From assembly GCF_900142025.1 (NCBI RefSeq), contig NZ_FQZM01000021.1, positions 1 through 63,913 of the forward strand: 63,913 bases of DNA, given 5' to 3'. Below the pieces are notes generated by a model. That model was not told the DNA's origin. It was given only the letters and a program-made list of their open reading frames with translations, and searched no databases. This DNA comes from Desulfofundulus thermosubterraneus DSM 16057 (GTDB lineage: Bacteria; Bacillota; Desulfotomaculia; Desulfotomaculales; Desulfovirgulaceae). Shown here one piece after another: positions 23,549 through 32,450 of this stretch; the stretch's first letter is position 1, and each line of letters starts with the position of its first letter. The position numbers were made by a program, and so were the translations under genes.

Positions 23549-26257
23549 TTAGCCCTCCGGGTAAGGCGGGGGGTAAATTGTTCCACTATAAAACCGCCAC
23601 AACCTTTGCGTAAGGGGAACATAATCACCAAACGGAATTTCTGTATACCTTCTTCGTAAAATCTCGCCTAGATACTCATCGTCGGCTTTGACTACGAAGC
23701 CGCCCGTCGGAGAAGAGGTAGAAATGTACGAGCAACGCGTCATATCTGCGCCGGGGAAACCTATAGCATCGTATGTGGGATCGTCCCAGACATACCATTC
23801 CCATTTGCTATCCCATACTTTCTGGTAGTGAATGAGATACTTTTGCGCTCCCCCGATAATACCTCCCTTTCCCGCTGCGAATGTTGGTGTCATCACGAAT
23901 CGGCCACCACCGTTGAAAACCGCTTCCTCTTGAGAGGAGAGCACCGGGCTGACTATGTTATTAACAATTTCAGCCAGCGTGCGGGTTTCAAAGGATCCCC
24001 AAGATTCCCCCGCAGAACGTCCCCTCACGAATTCCGCACTACTACTCTTTTCACAAAAAGCGATCCACTTGTTCTGTTCATTCGCCTCGAGAGAAGGTAC
24101 CATGGGCAGGGAAATCGTTGGGTCAATGTTCACATAGTTGACGAGAGGGTTCCCCTCGTAATCCCTATTAGCCATACTCGCGATTTTTGCCCGGAGCATA
24201 TCAGCTCCCGGCCAGTAGAGGGTGGGAGCTCCATTCCCCCACCTATATGTCCAGGATACCTGAAAGTCGTTTGAGTTGCTGCCGCTCACGGTATGGTTGT
24301 ACTTGAAACTAACCGTCCAAACCGAAGTATAGTAACTATTGAGCAACGTTACCGTGCCATCGCTAGGCGATTGTCCCAAGAACTGCCAACCCGATTGCGG
24401 CGTCCACCGCCAATAGCGGTAAACATCCACCAATCTGCTGAAGTTAGAGGTGGTTTGGTTACCCCAGCACCGCCATGTGACGTTGACCTCGACCGGTTGA
24501 GTAACGGTGTTCAGCACGGGTCTCCTCTCCGTATCAACCCAGAGCAGGTAACCCGGCACGGTTTCCTTAATCAGGTAGCCGAAGTCCCCCTGCGTCGAGA
24601 CAAACCTGTACTGCTCTATGAACATGGGTATGGCTTCAGTCACGGGAAGGTACCTCATCCAACCATTGGGGTCGTAGTAGCGCACATCTGTTGACCGGTA
24701 ATATATCCCGGTCCCTTTGGGTATCACGATTTCATAGCGATCCCCGTCTCTATAGTTGCAGTAGTAAACATCGTAGTTAAACTCGTCAGTACCCGTTCTC
24801 GGAAAACTGGACAATACCGGGGCGGGTAACTCGGCTCCGCTTGCATAAGGTCCATACGTCGTGTAGAGCCAACCGCCCCAGCGGATGTTGGCCCACCACC
24901 AACTTGGAGGGTAAGCGGGCGGCGCATCGTTCGGCGGCACGGGCTCCAAATACCCAAACGATACTATGAAATTGCGATACCATATATTCCTCCAAAAATC
25001 AGCAGGAGGACTCCCGCCACCAGAATTATAAACTTGCCCCGTGTCACCGTTGACGTACATGGAATAGTCATCCCACCACGAACACCAAAACGGCACCCTC
25101 GGGTACCAGGTCAGAAAAAGCTTCTTGAGCGTCGTTACCGCGTTCTGCCTTGCCCGGTTTATGATTTGTTCCCACTGCTCGTCCGACATGTAGCTGGGTT
25201 TATTTTCATACTGTCCTGCCCAATTTCTCTCCTCGAGCTCCCAAAAATAAACTGAAACGTTCCAGTCGCCTTTCACGGGGTCATATTCCGCGCGACCGGA
25301 GCATGGCGGCCACTCGCGCCCTCCATAATAGTAGTAATAATAATCACGTTTGTAAGGGTCGTTCGAATAGCAATTAAAGCTGAACGCCAGCCTCATGGGG
25401 ATCAGGGGCTTCACCACCGGGTTGGTGCCGTCCCAGCGGACATAGGGAACAAAAAACCCGTACGCACCCCCGGACTTCAAAACATCAGGGTATTCCGGAT
25501 CTCCAACCCCGTCGATTCTAACGTAATAGTAAGCGACGGAACATCCCGGCCTCGGCCACTTGCACCATAATTCCTTTGCCAGGTAGTCTTCTTCCTGCCC
25601 GTAATTTAAAAGCATGTACTTGGTTTCGTTGGGACCAAGCAAAACTTCTTGTGCTTTTTTATCTATCCATTTAGAGCTCCATCCGGAATTCCAACCGAAG
25701 ATATTTACCCCAAGTTCCGCTTTCACCGGGTAAGGGTTGGGGTTTTCCAGAACGCCGACAATGAGCCAGTAGTTCGGGTCAGAACCCGGGATCATCCGGG
25801 CGAAGGACCAGTCCATCGGCCAGGCAAACATGTTTTCTGCCTTTTTCACCAGCTGTCCCGTTTGATCGTAGTAATCCCAATCATACCTGGTTTCCGTAGG
25901 AATATTCGGCGCGATCAAGGACAAACGGACCGGGCTGATCTGCTTCGGGTGGTCCCAATCAAGATCCTGTCTCCTGTCGTACCGGACGATTTTCTGTGAC
26001 TGTTTCTCTCCGATCTTCCCTCCGGGAACAAAGGCATCACCCGTCTCCTGTCCCGTGTCGGGATCACAAACGACGAATACCTGGCCGAACCCTTCAACGT
26101 CGGCATAATATCCGTAAACCCTGGTTGTTATGATATTACCATTTGCGTCCACACTTGTCGCCAAATCAGCCCACTGTTTCTGGATTCCGGCAGAAGCAGG
26201 TATGACAATAAACAAAACGAGCAAAAAGAACATTAACAAGATCCCTAGCCTGCGCAA
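23549..26257 (-). CDS. Large exported protein, unknown function
   Basis: 902 aa. The signal peptide MRRLGILLMFFLLVLFIVIP ends at ASAG. The mature part is Trp- and Tyr-rich beta-type sequence (for example YYYYYYGGREWPPCSGRAEY and VTWRCWGNQTTSNFSRLVDV) without repeats or catalytic motifs I recognise. It follows the 650-aa exported gene by about 40 bp on the same strand, so the two are probably an operon. Length and composition suggest a surface or extracellular assembly. Confidence 0.75.
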   Translation of the reverse strand: MRRLGILLMFFLLVLFIVIPASAGIQKQWADLATSVDANGNIITTRVYGYYADVEGFGQVFVVCDPDTGQETGDAFVPGGKIGEKQSQKIVRYDRRQDLDWDHPKQISPVRLSLIAPNIPTETRYDWDYYDQTGQLVKKAENMFAWPMDWSFARMIPGSDPNYWLIVGVLENPNPYPVKAELGVNIFGWNSGWSSKWIDKKAQEVLLGPNETKYMLLNYGQEEDYLAKELWCKWPRPGCSVAYYYVRIDGVGDPEYPDVLKSGGAYGFFVPYVRWDGTNPVVKPLIPMRLAFSFNCYSNDPYKRDYYYYYYGGREWPPCSGRAEYDPVKGDWNVSVYFWELEERNWAGQYENKPSYMSDEQWEQIINRARQNAVTTLKKLFLTWYPRVPFWCSWWDDYSMYVNGDTGQVYNSGGGSPPADFWRNIWYRNFIVSFGYLEPVPPNDAPPAYPPSWWWANIRWGGWLYTTYGPYASGAELPAPVLSSFPRTGTDEFNYDVYYCNYRDGDRYEIVIPKGTGIYYRSTDVRYYDPNGWMRYLPVTEAIPMFIEQYRFVSTQGDFGYLIKETVPGYLLWVDTERRPVLNTVTQPVEVNVTWRCWGNQTTSNFSRLVDVYRYWRWTPQSGWQFLGQSPSDGTVTLLNSYYTSVWTVSFKYNHTVSGSNSNDFQVSWTYRWGNGAPTLYWPGADMLRAKIASMANRDYEGNPLVNYVNIDPTISLPMVPSLEANEQNKWIAFCEKSSSAEFVRGRSAGESWGSFETRTLAEIVNNIVSPVLSSQEEAVFNGGGRFVMTPTFAAGKGGIIGGAQKYLIHYQKVWDSKWEWYVWDDPTYDAIGFPGADMTRCSYISTSSPTGGFVVKADDEYLGEILRRRYTEIPFGDYVPLTQRLWRFYSGTIYPPPYPEG

Positions 26258-26295
26258 AGTTTATCCCCCCTGTTCAGAATTAGTACGGGTACGGC

Positions 26296-28248
26296 CTACT
26301 CGGTAAGCCGCACCCGCTTTTTCACATCGGTTGGTTCTTCTTTCCGGAACGTTACCTTCTTCCACCCGTAAATGGGTTCTGTAATTGTTTCGTATACTGG
26401 CACTTCTTTCCACACCAGCGGCGGGTACCAGACAGGTTGACTCCACTGGACCGGATGCGGTTCCCACGGGGGTGCTTCCGTCCCCGTCAGGTCTTTCTCC
26501 ATCTTGTTGTTGTCATAAGTCTTCTCGTCGTACTTCCCGTCGAACTTTTCAGCTCGCCAGCCGCTGGACGGGTCGTTGCCGTTGTTGTAGTAGTCGATGG
26601 AGACGATGAACTTGTACTGGCCCGTGCCGATGTTGCCGGGGCTCCATTCGTAAGTTTTGGTGGCATTGGGTTCGAAGTACATGTTCACGCTATCGCCAAC
26701 CTGGTCCAACCGTTTGTACTCCACCTGGTACTTGTAGAGCCTCAACCTGGCCCAACCACCGACGTTAAACGATGACTTGAAGGTAGCTTTCACCTTTAGA
26801 TTCTGGTTCTCCTGCGGGCTGGAAACCGGCTGTCCCGTGGCCGCGTCCAGCACTTCTATGCTGGTCACTGCAAGGTCGTTCGGCCCGGCGGTGTCTCCGC
26901 TCCCGGGTGGGGGAGGAAGCGCCGCCCCTGTGTCCGACGCCGAGGCCACGTTGTCGTTGTACCCCCGCGGCAGGGATACGCCTAAAATGGACGAGGCTTT
27001 GTTCCACTGCTCCACAGTCTCCGCGGGAGGCAGTCCCGGCGGGGCCGCCCCGCTGACGCCGCCCGCATCGTACGCACCCCTCATCCCGGAGTCGATGGAA
27101 GCCGAGGGGAACGACGCCTGGCCGCTCTGGATGTTCAGGTTCACGTTGGCCGTTACAATAACGTCGTAATCCTCGGAGGGCTTGGGGACCTCGGTATAGC
27201 GCAGGGGATAGGCTACGGAGTACCGTCCTGCAGCCTGTGCCATGATATCTTTACTCGACGGCTCCCGCGTCAGCCCGCTGCCGTCCCTCTTCGCCGGCGG
27301 GATGTCGATGTTGTTGTAAATCTGCACCAGGTTCCACTTTCCTGTCTTCTTACCCTTCGTGTATACCCGCACCGTGATGTTCCAGAGGTGCAGCGGAGTC
27401 TGGTTCACCACGGCCCAGTCGTAGCTGGCGGTGTTGCCGTTGTCGTATACCTTCTTCACGTAGGGGACGTAGACGTTGTACGGGAAGGACGCTATCACCA
27501 CAGCGCTGGACGTGTTGGGATAGTTGTACAGTGCGGCCGCCGCGTGCTGGGTCAGCGCCCTGGCCCCGTAGGAGCCGTTCCACGCCCGCCAGTACACCGC
27601 CCGGCCGGAGCCGTTGTTCAGTCTGCCCCCGGCGGTGTCCACCGGGCTGTTGGACACCTTCACGGGCTCCCGGACAGTAGTCCCTGGCGGCACGTTCCAG
27701 GAGCCGCTGACCTTCTGAACCGGCACGTCCCGTTTCATCCCGCTCTGGTTGGACAGGACGTAGCGGGCAGAAGTTTCAACGAAAAATTTTTCTCCAGATG
27801 GGGACGTAACCAGGACAGTTTCATTCTGGGTACTCAGGTACGACGGGCTGACCAGCCAGTGGCCGGTGCTGCCTCTAGGAACTTGAAAACCTTTAAGGAA
27901 ACTCTCAATGTCGGCATCATTTTGGTTCCCTGGTTGCCATAAGTTCCTGTTTGGATGCACTCCCGTGAACCCCTGGGTAATGTCGTTCGGGGTATCGAAC
28001 ACCTCAGCGTAAAGCGCCCCGACGTATTTCGCGCCGCTCTCCCCCAGGTCGTAGCCGTTGTAGTTGATGTAGAACTTAGTCCAGTGCTCCCGCGTGTAGA
28101 GGCTTTTGCCTTTATCCTTGTATTCCTGCGGAGCCTCGTGCTTTTGAGGGTTTTCCCAATTATCACCCGCCCAAGCGTATACAGGTAACTGAGATAGCAA
28201 AAAAACCACCATCAAAAAGACTGCAAACAGACGATTCTTAAACCTCAT
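26296..28248 (-). CDS. Large exported protein with Ig-like region, unknown function
   Basis: 650 aa. The signal peptide MRFKNRLFAVFLMVVFLLSQ cleaves near VYAWA. Aromatic beta-rich segments lie at 30-450. A CARDB-like domain at about 455-600 (NDLAVTSIEVLDAATGQPVS, PQENQNLKVKATFKSSFNVG) resembles extracellular adhesion modules. The tail is short and basic, ending in KRVRLTE. It lies immediately upstream of the 902-aa gene. The CARDB call is by pattern; overall function unknown. Confidence 0.75.
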   Translation of the reverse strand: MRFKNRLFAVFLMVVFLLSQLPVYAWAGDNWENPQKHEAPQEYKDKGKSLYTREHWTKFYINYNGYDLGESGAKYVGALYAEVFDTPNDITQGFTGVHPNRNLWQPGNQNDADIESFLKGFQVPRGSTGHWLVSPSYLSTQNETVLVTSPSGEKFFVETSARYVLSNQSGMKRDVPVQKVSGSWNVPPGTTVREPVKVSNSPVDTAGGRLNNGSGRAVYWRAWNGSYGARALTQHAAAALYNYPNTSSAVVIASFPYNVYVPYVKKVYDNGNTASYDWAVVNQTPLHLWNITVRVYTKGKKTGKWNLVQIYNNIDIPPAKRDGSGLTREPSSKDIMAQAAGRYSVAYPLRYTEVPKPSEDYDVIVTANVNLNIQSGQASFPSASIDSGMRGAYDAGGVSGAAPPGLPPAETVEQWNKASSILGVSLPRGYNDNVASASDTGAALPPPPGSGDTAGPNDLAVTSIEVLDAATGQPVSSPQENQNLKVKATFKSSFNVGGWARLRLYKYQVEYKRLDQVGDSVNMYFEPNATKTYEWSPGNIGTGQYKFIVSIDYYNNGNDPSSGWRAEKFDGKYDEKTYDNNKMEKDLTGTEAPPWEPHPVQWSQPVWYPPLVWKEVPVYETITEPIYGWKKVTFRKEEPTDVKKRVRLTE

Positions 28249-28280
28249 AAAAACCCCTCCTTAAAACTTGCTGAAAAGAA

Positions 28281-28302
28281 AAAAAGCCGAGTTACTCGGC
28301 AT
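28281..28302 (-). terminator. Intrinsic terminator
   Basis: GCCGAG-TTA-CTCGGC with a T-run (plus-strand AAAAAA) on the minus strand. It ends the stalk-domain gene. Confidence 0.8.
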
Positions 28303-28312
28303 TTATTCTTAA

Positions 28313-29542
28313 TTACAGATGTAGTGCTGGGAGATTATCTGTTTCAGGTGTCGGTTCTTTGACACCGCTACCATAAGCAGCAATGTCATGGTGGAGTTGT
28401 AAAACAAAGTTCGCTAAAGTTTGACCATCCCAGATCAAACGACCGTCTTTTACATAAGGAGCATCGCTAAGCTTTTCGCTTATCTCAACTCTTCCGTTTT
28501 CATTCACCCATTTGATATAGGGCGTCCCGGCCTGGATCTGAATGTACCGTATACGGTTCGCAGGATTGTCCCGTCCGAATATCCATGCCGGAGCATTCGT
28601 CGTATCGGCCCCCCTCATGGTCAGCACCTGGTTCTTTTCGTCCCAGTGCCAGCACTCTTTCGGGATGCCGAAAGCTTCCAGCACGGAGGTCGCCGCGAAC
28701 TCATCATCCCACGGATAGTCGGTTTTCCCCGGACCTACCGCCAAAGGAGCGGACAGAGTAGTGGTCCACTTCTTGCGATACTTTATAGCTTCAACGCCCA
28801 GCATAATACCATCAGACTGACTGGGGTCATAGATAATCGGCCGCCCGCTCGGAGGAGGGTAATTCCACATTGTTACGTTCCTGGATCCAACTTGATACCC
28901 AACAACTTGAACCGGATAAACAATCCCGCACCCCGGTTTGTCGGGCAGCCACTCCTTGACCAGCGGTATTTTCTTAATACCCATCGCGTCCAGGTCGGCA
29001 TCGCTCAATACCGGCATGTCCTTCAGGCTCACCTTGCCGGCAACGGGCGGCTGTACCGGCGGCTTCACTTCCGGCGGCTCCTGGCCCGGCGGGTACACGG
29101 TCACGGCCCGGGCCTTCTCGTCCCAACCTACCGCATATCCGAATGCTTCAGCTACCCACCTTGCCGGGAGGTAGGTGCGCCCGTTCCTCACCAGGGGAGC
29201 CACGTCCATCTGCTTCGCCTGACCGTTGACGTACAGGGTCCTGCTCCCCACCTTCATCTGCACCAGCTTATCTCCCAGCTTCAGGCTGACGTCCCCGGTG
29301 TCGCCCACCCAGATGATGTCGTTCTCGGCCACTCCCAGCGCCAGAGCCAAATAGCGCACCGGGACGTAGCTCCTCCCGTTCCGGGTGAACGGCGCCGCGT
29401 CCATGGTCTTCGCCTGGCCGTCCACGGTGTAACTCTTCTGCCCGATGACGAACACGGCCTTGTGCGCGGGCGCGGCCAGGGCCGGGAGGGCGAAGGCCAG
29501 CAGGGCCAGGAGAAAACCGAGCAATAAGGTCAGTTTACGCAC
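28313..29542 (-). CDS. Exported stalk-domain protein with unknown C-terminal domain
   Basis: 409 aa. The signal peptide MRKLTLLLGFLLALLAFALP cleaves at ALAAP. Two stalk repeats span residues 27-145 (GRSYVPVRYLALALGV, GRTYLPARWVAEAFGY), nearly identical in sequence to those of the thermonuclease. A Pro-rich linker (PPEVKPPVQPPVAG) follows. Residues 175-409 form a domain I do not recognise. It is divergently placed from the HigB/HigA pair. Confidence 0.8.
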   Translation of the reverse strand: MRKLTLLLGFLLALLAFALPALAAPAHKAVFVIGQKSYTVDGQAKTMDAAPFTRNGRSYVPVRYLALALGVAENDIIWVGDTGDVSLKLGDKLVQMKVGSRTLYVNGQAKQMDVAPLVRNGRTYLPARWVAEAFGYAVGWDEKARAVTVYPPGQEPPEVKPPVQPPVAGKVSLKDMPVLSDADLDAMGIKKIPLVKEWLPDKPGCGIVYPVQVVGYQVGSRNVTMWNYPPPSGRPIIYDPSQSDGIMLGVEAIKYRKKWTTTLSAPLAVGPGKTDYPWDDEFAATSVLEAFGIPKECWHWDEKNQVLTMRGADTTNAPAWIFGRDNPANRIRYIQIQAGTPYIKWVNENGRVEISEKLSDAPYVKDGRLIWDGQTLANFVLQLHHDIAAYGSGVKEPTPETDNLPALHL

Positions 29543-29603
29543 ATGCGTTCACGCTCCTTCGTTAAGTTTTCGCCGGGTTGACGGCCCCGGCGGGCCGAGA
29601 TTG

Positions 29604-29633
29604 TTGACCTTGTTATATCAATTCTGATATAAT
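29604..29633 (+). promoter_or_regulatory. Toxin-antitoxin promoter with palindromic operator
   Basis: TTGACC at 29604-29609, an 18-bp spacer, and TATAAT at 29628-29633. A perfect inverted repeat, TTATATCA-attc-TGATATAA (29613-29632), covers the spacer and the -10 box. This is the expected place for binding by the HTH antitoxin, giving autorepression. Confidence 0.8.
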
Positions 29634-29652
29634 AGAACCTGGAGTGGAAACG

Positions 29653-30045
29653 ATGAATCGAACCACCGAAAAAGAACTGCTGGAGCGGTTATCCCGATGT
29701 GACAGGATCATAATGACAGAAGAAGTCATGCACTACATCTTAAATCACCCCCAACCAAAGATATCGGCAAAAATGCTCCACGACATCATGCTGCTGAATG
29801 AATTCGGACTTAGTTTGCCAGACAGGTATATCCACCGCATCTGGGAAAGCTCGGAAAAGTTATGGGAACTGCGGACGAAATTTGCCCGGTACGATGAGAG
29901 GACACTGTTCTTTTCAGTCCTGGGCGATAAGTTTCTCTTAACAAATTGCTTCCGTAAGACATCGAACAAGGTGCCGCGGTCGGAAATCCGCAAAGCTGAA
30001 AATATCCTCCGCAGATTTCTACAAACACGACGGGAGGGAAAATGA
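29653..30045 (+). CDS. HigB/Gp49-type toxin
   Basis: 130 aa from the ATG; GGAG lies 8 nt upstream. The C-terminal half has the RelE-superfamily pattern of phage-derived Gp49/HigB proteins: KLWELRTKFARYDERTLFFS, LTNCFRKTSNKVPRSEIRKA, ENILRRFL. These toxins cleave mRNA at the ribosome. The gene directly precedes an XRE-type antitoxin, in the toxin-first order typical of higBA. The N-terminal 60 residues are longer than usual for the family. Confidence 0.85.
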   Translation: MNRTTEKELLERLSRCDRIIMTEEVMHYILNHPQPKISAKMLHDIMLLNEFGLSLPDRYIHRIWESSEKLWELRTKFARYDERTLFFSVLGDKFLLTNCFRKTSNKVPRSEIRKAENILRRFLQTRREGK

Positions 30046-30336
30046 ATGCCTGAATTTGTGACCATGGACGAAATTGCTAAACGTCTTGAAGATAAGCCGC
30101 AAATCGTAAAGGAAATGCTTGAAGACGAACTGCGCTACCAGATCGCCAGGGCAATCATAGCCGAGCGAACCCGGCGCGGCTGGAATCAGGGAACTCTTGC
30201 CCGGAAAGCCCGTCTAACCCAGGCTCAGGTCTCCCGGCTGGAAAGGGGTCGCATTGGAAATTTTGCCACTGTTACGAAAGCTCTCGATGCCTTAGATCTC
30301 AAACTGGAGATTAAGCCAAAACGACAAGCAAATTGA
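30046..30336 (+). CDS. HigA-type XRE antitoxin
   Basis: 96 aa. A helix-turn-helix of the XRE type lies at about residues 40-92: ARAIIAERTRRGWNQGTLAR followed by KARLTQAQVSRLERGRIGNF. The start directly abuts the toxin stop (TGAATG), giving translational coupling. It probably neutralises the toxin and represses from the palindrome over the promoter. Confidence 0.9.
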   Translation: MPEFVTMDEIAKRLEDKPQIVKEMLEDELRYQIARAIIAERTRRGWNQGTLARKARLTQAQVSRLERGRIGNFATVTKALDALDLKLEIKPKRQAN

Positions 30337-30375
30337 TTCCCTTTCCGGAGTATCCATCCTACACCCCCAAGAAAT

Positions 30376-30490
30376 TAAAGGGGCCGGTTAGTTAAAACCA
30401 CCGACCCCGATCCTAAATCTTGCTGACGTTCCGCGCGCCAGCAATCAGCCTGTATCGCCGCCGGAATTCCGTGTTCCGGCGGTTACGTGT
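30376..30490 (-). ncRNA. Candidate small RNA, about 115 nt, three hairpins
   Basis: A perfect minus-strand promoter ends near 30490. The predicted transcript folds into CCGCCGGAA...TTCCGGCGG (9 bp, 30458-30482), then TTGCTG...CAGCAA, and finally GGGGTCGGT...ACCGGCCCC (30380-30408) followed by TTTAATTT as a weak terminator. No reading frame of note lies inside. It does not match an RNA family I know. It is antisense to any transcript reading through from HigA. Confidence 0.55.
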
Positions 30491-30496
30491 GGCTAA

Positions 30497-30526
30497 ATTA
30501 TAATAGCGAAACATAATTGTTGTCAA
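30497..30526 (-). promoter_or_regulatory. Consensus sigma-A promoter for the candidate small RNA
   Basis: TTGACA (plus-strand TGTCAA at 30521-30526), 18-bp spacer, TATAAT (30497-30502). It is the best match to consensus in the window and is not followed by any protein gene. Confidence 0.8.
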
Positions 30527-30537
30527 GAATTCATCGG

Positions 30538-30580
30538 GGCGGTCCGGTATTCAGTTTCTTACGAATACCGCCTCTTTTCT
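30538..30580 (+). terminator. Terminator-like hairpin with T-rich tail
   Basis: GGCGG-tcc-GGTATTC, a 10-nt loop, then GAATACC-g-CC and TCTTTTCTTTATTT on the plus strand. It may stop plus-strand transcripts from the toxin-antitoxin genes, and its stem also lies downstream of the 86-aa minus-strand gene. Confidence 0.6.
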
Positions 30581-30599
30581 TTATTTAGTTAATTTTATC

Positions 30600-30860
30600 T
30601 TATTCTACCACAGCCTTCCGGGACGGATCACCTCTCTTCCCGGCCTCCAGGAGCCCCCTCACGCCCTCCAGAGCCTCCCCGTCCACCTCGACGCTCACCG
30701 GGACGACCACCAGCGCCCTGCCGTACTGGTACACCGCCAGGTGCCGGTAGCCGTACCTCTTCACCACGGAGCGCAGGAACGAGGCCGGCAGCGTGAAGTG
30801 CGGCGTGCCTATCTTCGCTATCTTGAGGAGCCGGAGCTCGGGCACGTTGACCACTCCCAA
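30600..30860 (-). CDS. Small AbrB/SpoVT-like protein (tentative)
   Basis: 86 aa: LRLLKIAKIGTPHFTLPASF and VVKRYGYRHLAVYQYGRALV look like the swapped-hairpin strand pattern (IPKxxR...DxVxxxxxxxxV) of AbrB/MazE-type DNA-binding proteins, though key positions differ. It stands alone between the small-RNA locus and the HepT/MntA pair. A regulator or an orphan antitoxin are both possible. Confidence 0.45.
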   Translation of the reverse strand: MGVVNVPELRLLKIAKIGTPHFTLPASFLRSVVKRYGYRHLAVYQYGRALVVVPVSVEVDGEALEGVRGLLEAGKRGDPSRKAVVE

Positions 30861-31027
30861 CCTGCCTTAACTTTGACTTTGATTGACTTTATCTTAACAC
30901 ATACTGGTAGAAATGACAAAAGTGGTATTTGACCTTCCCTGACTAAAACGGGTGTTCTGTACTGGAAGATATTTGTTTTTCGGAGCGGGGTGCGGGGATT
31001 TCGTTGATTTTCGAGGCTTTTCGGAAA

Positions 31028-31053
31028 AAGAAAAAGCCTGGCTAAAACCAGGC
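31028..31053 (-). terminator. Intrinsic terminator
   Basis: GCCTGG-ctaaaa-CCAGGC with plus-strand A-runs before it, giving a T-rich minus-strand tail. It ends the HepT/MntA operon. Confidence 0.8.
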
Positions 31054-31063
31054 AAATCTTATG

Positions 31064-31402
31064 TCATTCAACATGGAGCATTTCTTGAACTACTCGCTTG
31101 AGCTTCGGCAACTTATTTTGCACTACATCCCATACGATTTCCAAATCAACTCCAAAATACTCGTGAATCAAAATATCCCGCATACCCGCTATCTTCCGCC
31201 AGTCTGCGTCTGCATATTTTTCCCGGACTTTCCCGGGAACCTTTTTTACCGCTTCGCCAATAACGCTTAAATTCCTGATAATGGCATCCTGTACCATAGT
31301 ATCTTGTGAGAAAGTATTGTACGAAAGACCCTCGCTGTATCGCTGTATCCTCTCAGCCGCTTCCAGAATATCCTCGAGATACACTCTAAAATCCCGGAAC
31401 AT
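31064..31402 (-). CDS. HepT-like RNase toxin (DUF86)
   Basis: About 112 aa from the ATG in [20 protein letters not shown]. The HEPN active-site motif R-x4-H is present as RDILIHEYF near residue 80, and the family signature [13 protein letters not shown] precedes it. HepT cleaves RNA and is inactivated by AMP transfer from its partner MntA. The start overlaps the end of the nucleotidyltransferase gene by 17 nt, so translation is coupled. The pair is more AT-rich than the surroundings. Confidence 0.9.
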   Translation of the reverse strand: MFRDFRVYLEDILEAAERIQRYSEGLSYNTFSQDTMVQDAIIRNLSVIGEAVKKVPGKVREKYADADWRKIAGMRDILIHEYFGVDLEIVWDVVQNKLPKLKRVVQEMLHVE

Positions 31403-31745
31403 ATTCCACCTCCGCAAGAATACGCGGCTTCAGGTGCGGCTTGATAGTTTCAGCGATTACGAGGTCCACTTTCCTTCCAAACACATTCTCAAGAAAGAAT
31501 TTGAGGTCGAAATAATTGTCGAAAGTCTTCTCCGAAAATTCCACAATAAGATCCAGATCGCTTTCTTCACCGGCACAATCACGCACCACGGATCCAAATA
31601 CTCCTATTCGCCGTACCCCATAGTTTTTTACCGCATCCACAATTTTCCCTATCTCCGCAAAAACCATGTCTTTCGAAAGCGGTTTTGCAACCATAAACAA
31701 CCCACTCGCCTCGGTTTTTTGAGAGTTCTTCAGATATTGTAACAT
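31386..31745 (-). CDS. MntA-like minimal nucleotidyltransferase antitoxin
   Basis: Up to 119 aa. It has the nucleotidyltransferase motif [20 protein letters not shown] (G-S-x10-D-x-D) and the downstream VDLVIAE carboxylate. MntA proteins AMPylate HepT on a tyrosine and block the toxin. The ATG at 31745 has a poor ribosome site; internal ATGs at codons 18 and 27 are plausible starts and would still keep the full catalytic domain. Confidence 0.85.
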   Translation of the reverse strand: MLQYLKNSQKTEASGLFMVAKPLSKDMVFAEIGKIVDAVKNYGVRRIGVFGSVVRDCAGEESDLDLIVEFSEKTFDNYFDLKFFLENVFGRKVDLVIAETIKPHLKPRILAEVEYVPGF

Positions 31746-31850
31746 CTACCTGCTTAAAAATCCACCTGTTCCAGTCAGCTTGCTTACTGCCCGCGTCCGA
31801 TTTTAAAAATCGGCTCAGGCAGGATTTTCGAAAAACCCGGCAAAACCAGA

Positions 31851-32450
31851 TCAACCAGCCGCTACTTCGAGCAACTGCACCAGCTCACCCTTCTCCATTT
31901 CCGGCAGCGCCTCCGCTTCCAGCCTGGCCACCAGTTCTTCGTATTCCTTCCTCACCACGTCCGAAAGGACTTCCACCAGCCCGTCCGGGTCGAGCCCGCC
32001 CTCCAGGAACTTGTCGGCGGCCCGGTTCACGCCCGCGGCCACGGAAGATTCCAGGAGGCGCATTTCCAGGAAGACCACCGCGGCGCGCCGCGCCAGCGGG
32101 GAAATGACGCTACCCTGCCGGCACTTCGCCAGGAGGACCTGCCGGGCGACGTAGATCTGCAAACACTGTCTGAACCTGTCCTTCTCGGTGTCCATTATCG
32201 TTCTGAAGGACGGGTATTCCGCAACCGCCTTCAGGACTTCAGCGGCCACTTCGCCGCACAGGCGCATCTCCGGGGCCGGTAACCGGCTCAACACGACATT
32301 GAGCGCCCTGCTCAGGGTCGGCATGTGGGGCTTTACCTTCATGCCGTCGAAGAGCTTGCCGTCCCTGAACGACAGCAGGGACAACGCGGCAGCCACTTCC
32401 AGGTGCTCTTCCCTGCGGATCTCCTCCTGCATGGCCTGAATCGAGAACAT
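31851..32450 (-). CDS. Helical protein translationally coupled to ParB-like protein, unknown function
   Basis: 199 aa beginning MFSIQAMQEEIRREEHLEVA. It is predicted all-helical, with no membrane segment and no known motif. Its ATG overlaps the stop of the ParB-like gene in TAATG, so the two are made together. A partner or adaptor of the ParB-like protein is a reasonable guess. Confidence 0.7.
   Translation of the reverse strand: MFSIQAMQEEIRREEHLEVAAALSLLSFRDGKLFDGMKVKPHMPTLSRALNVVLSRLPAPEMRLCGEVAAEVLKAVAEYPSFRTIMDTEKDRFRQCLQIYVARQVLLAKCRQGSVISPLARRAAVVFLEMRLLESSVAAGVNRAADKFLEGGLDPDGLVEVLSDVVRKEYEELVARLEAEALPEMEKGELVQLLEVAAG

Noticed and set aside
28421-29527. 368-codon plus-strand frame over the stalk-domain gene
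   Set aside because: The opposite strand encodes a signal peptide and recognisable domains; this frame has none.
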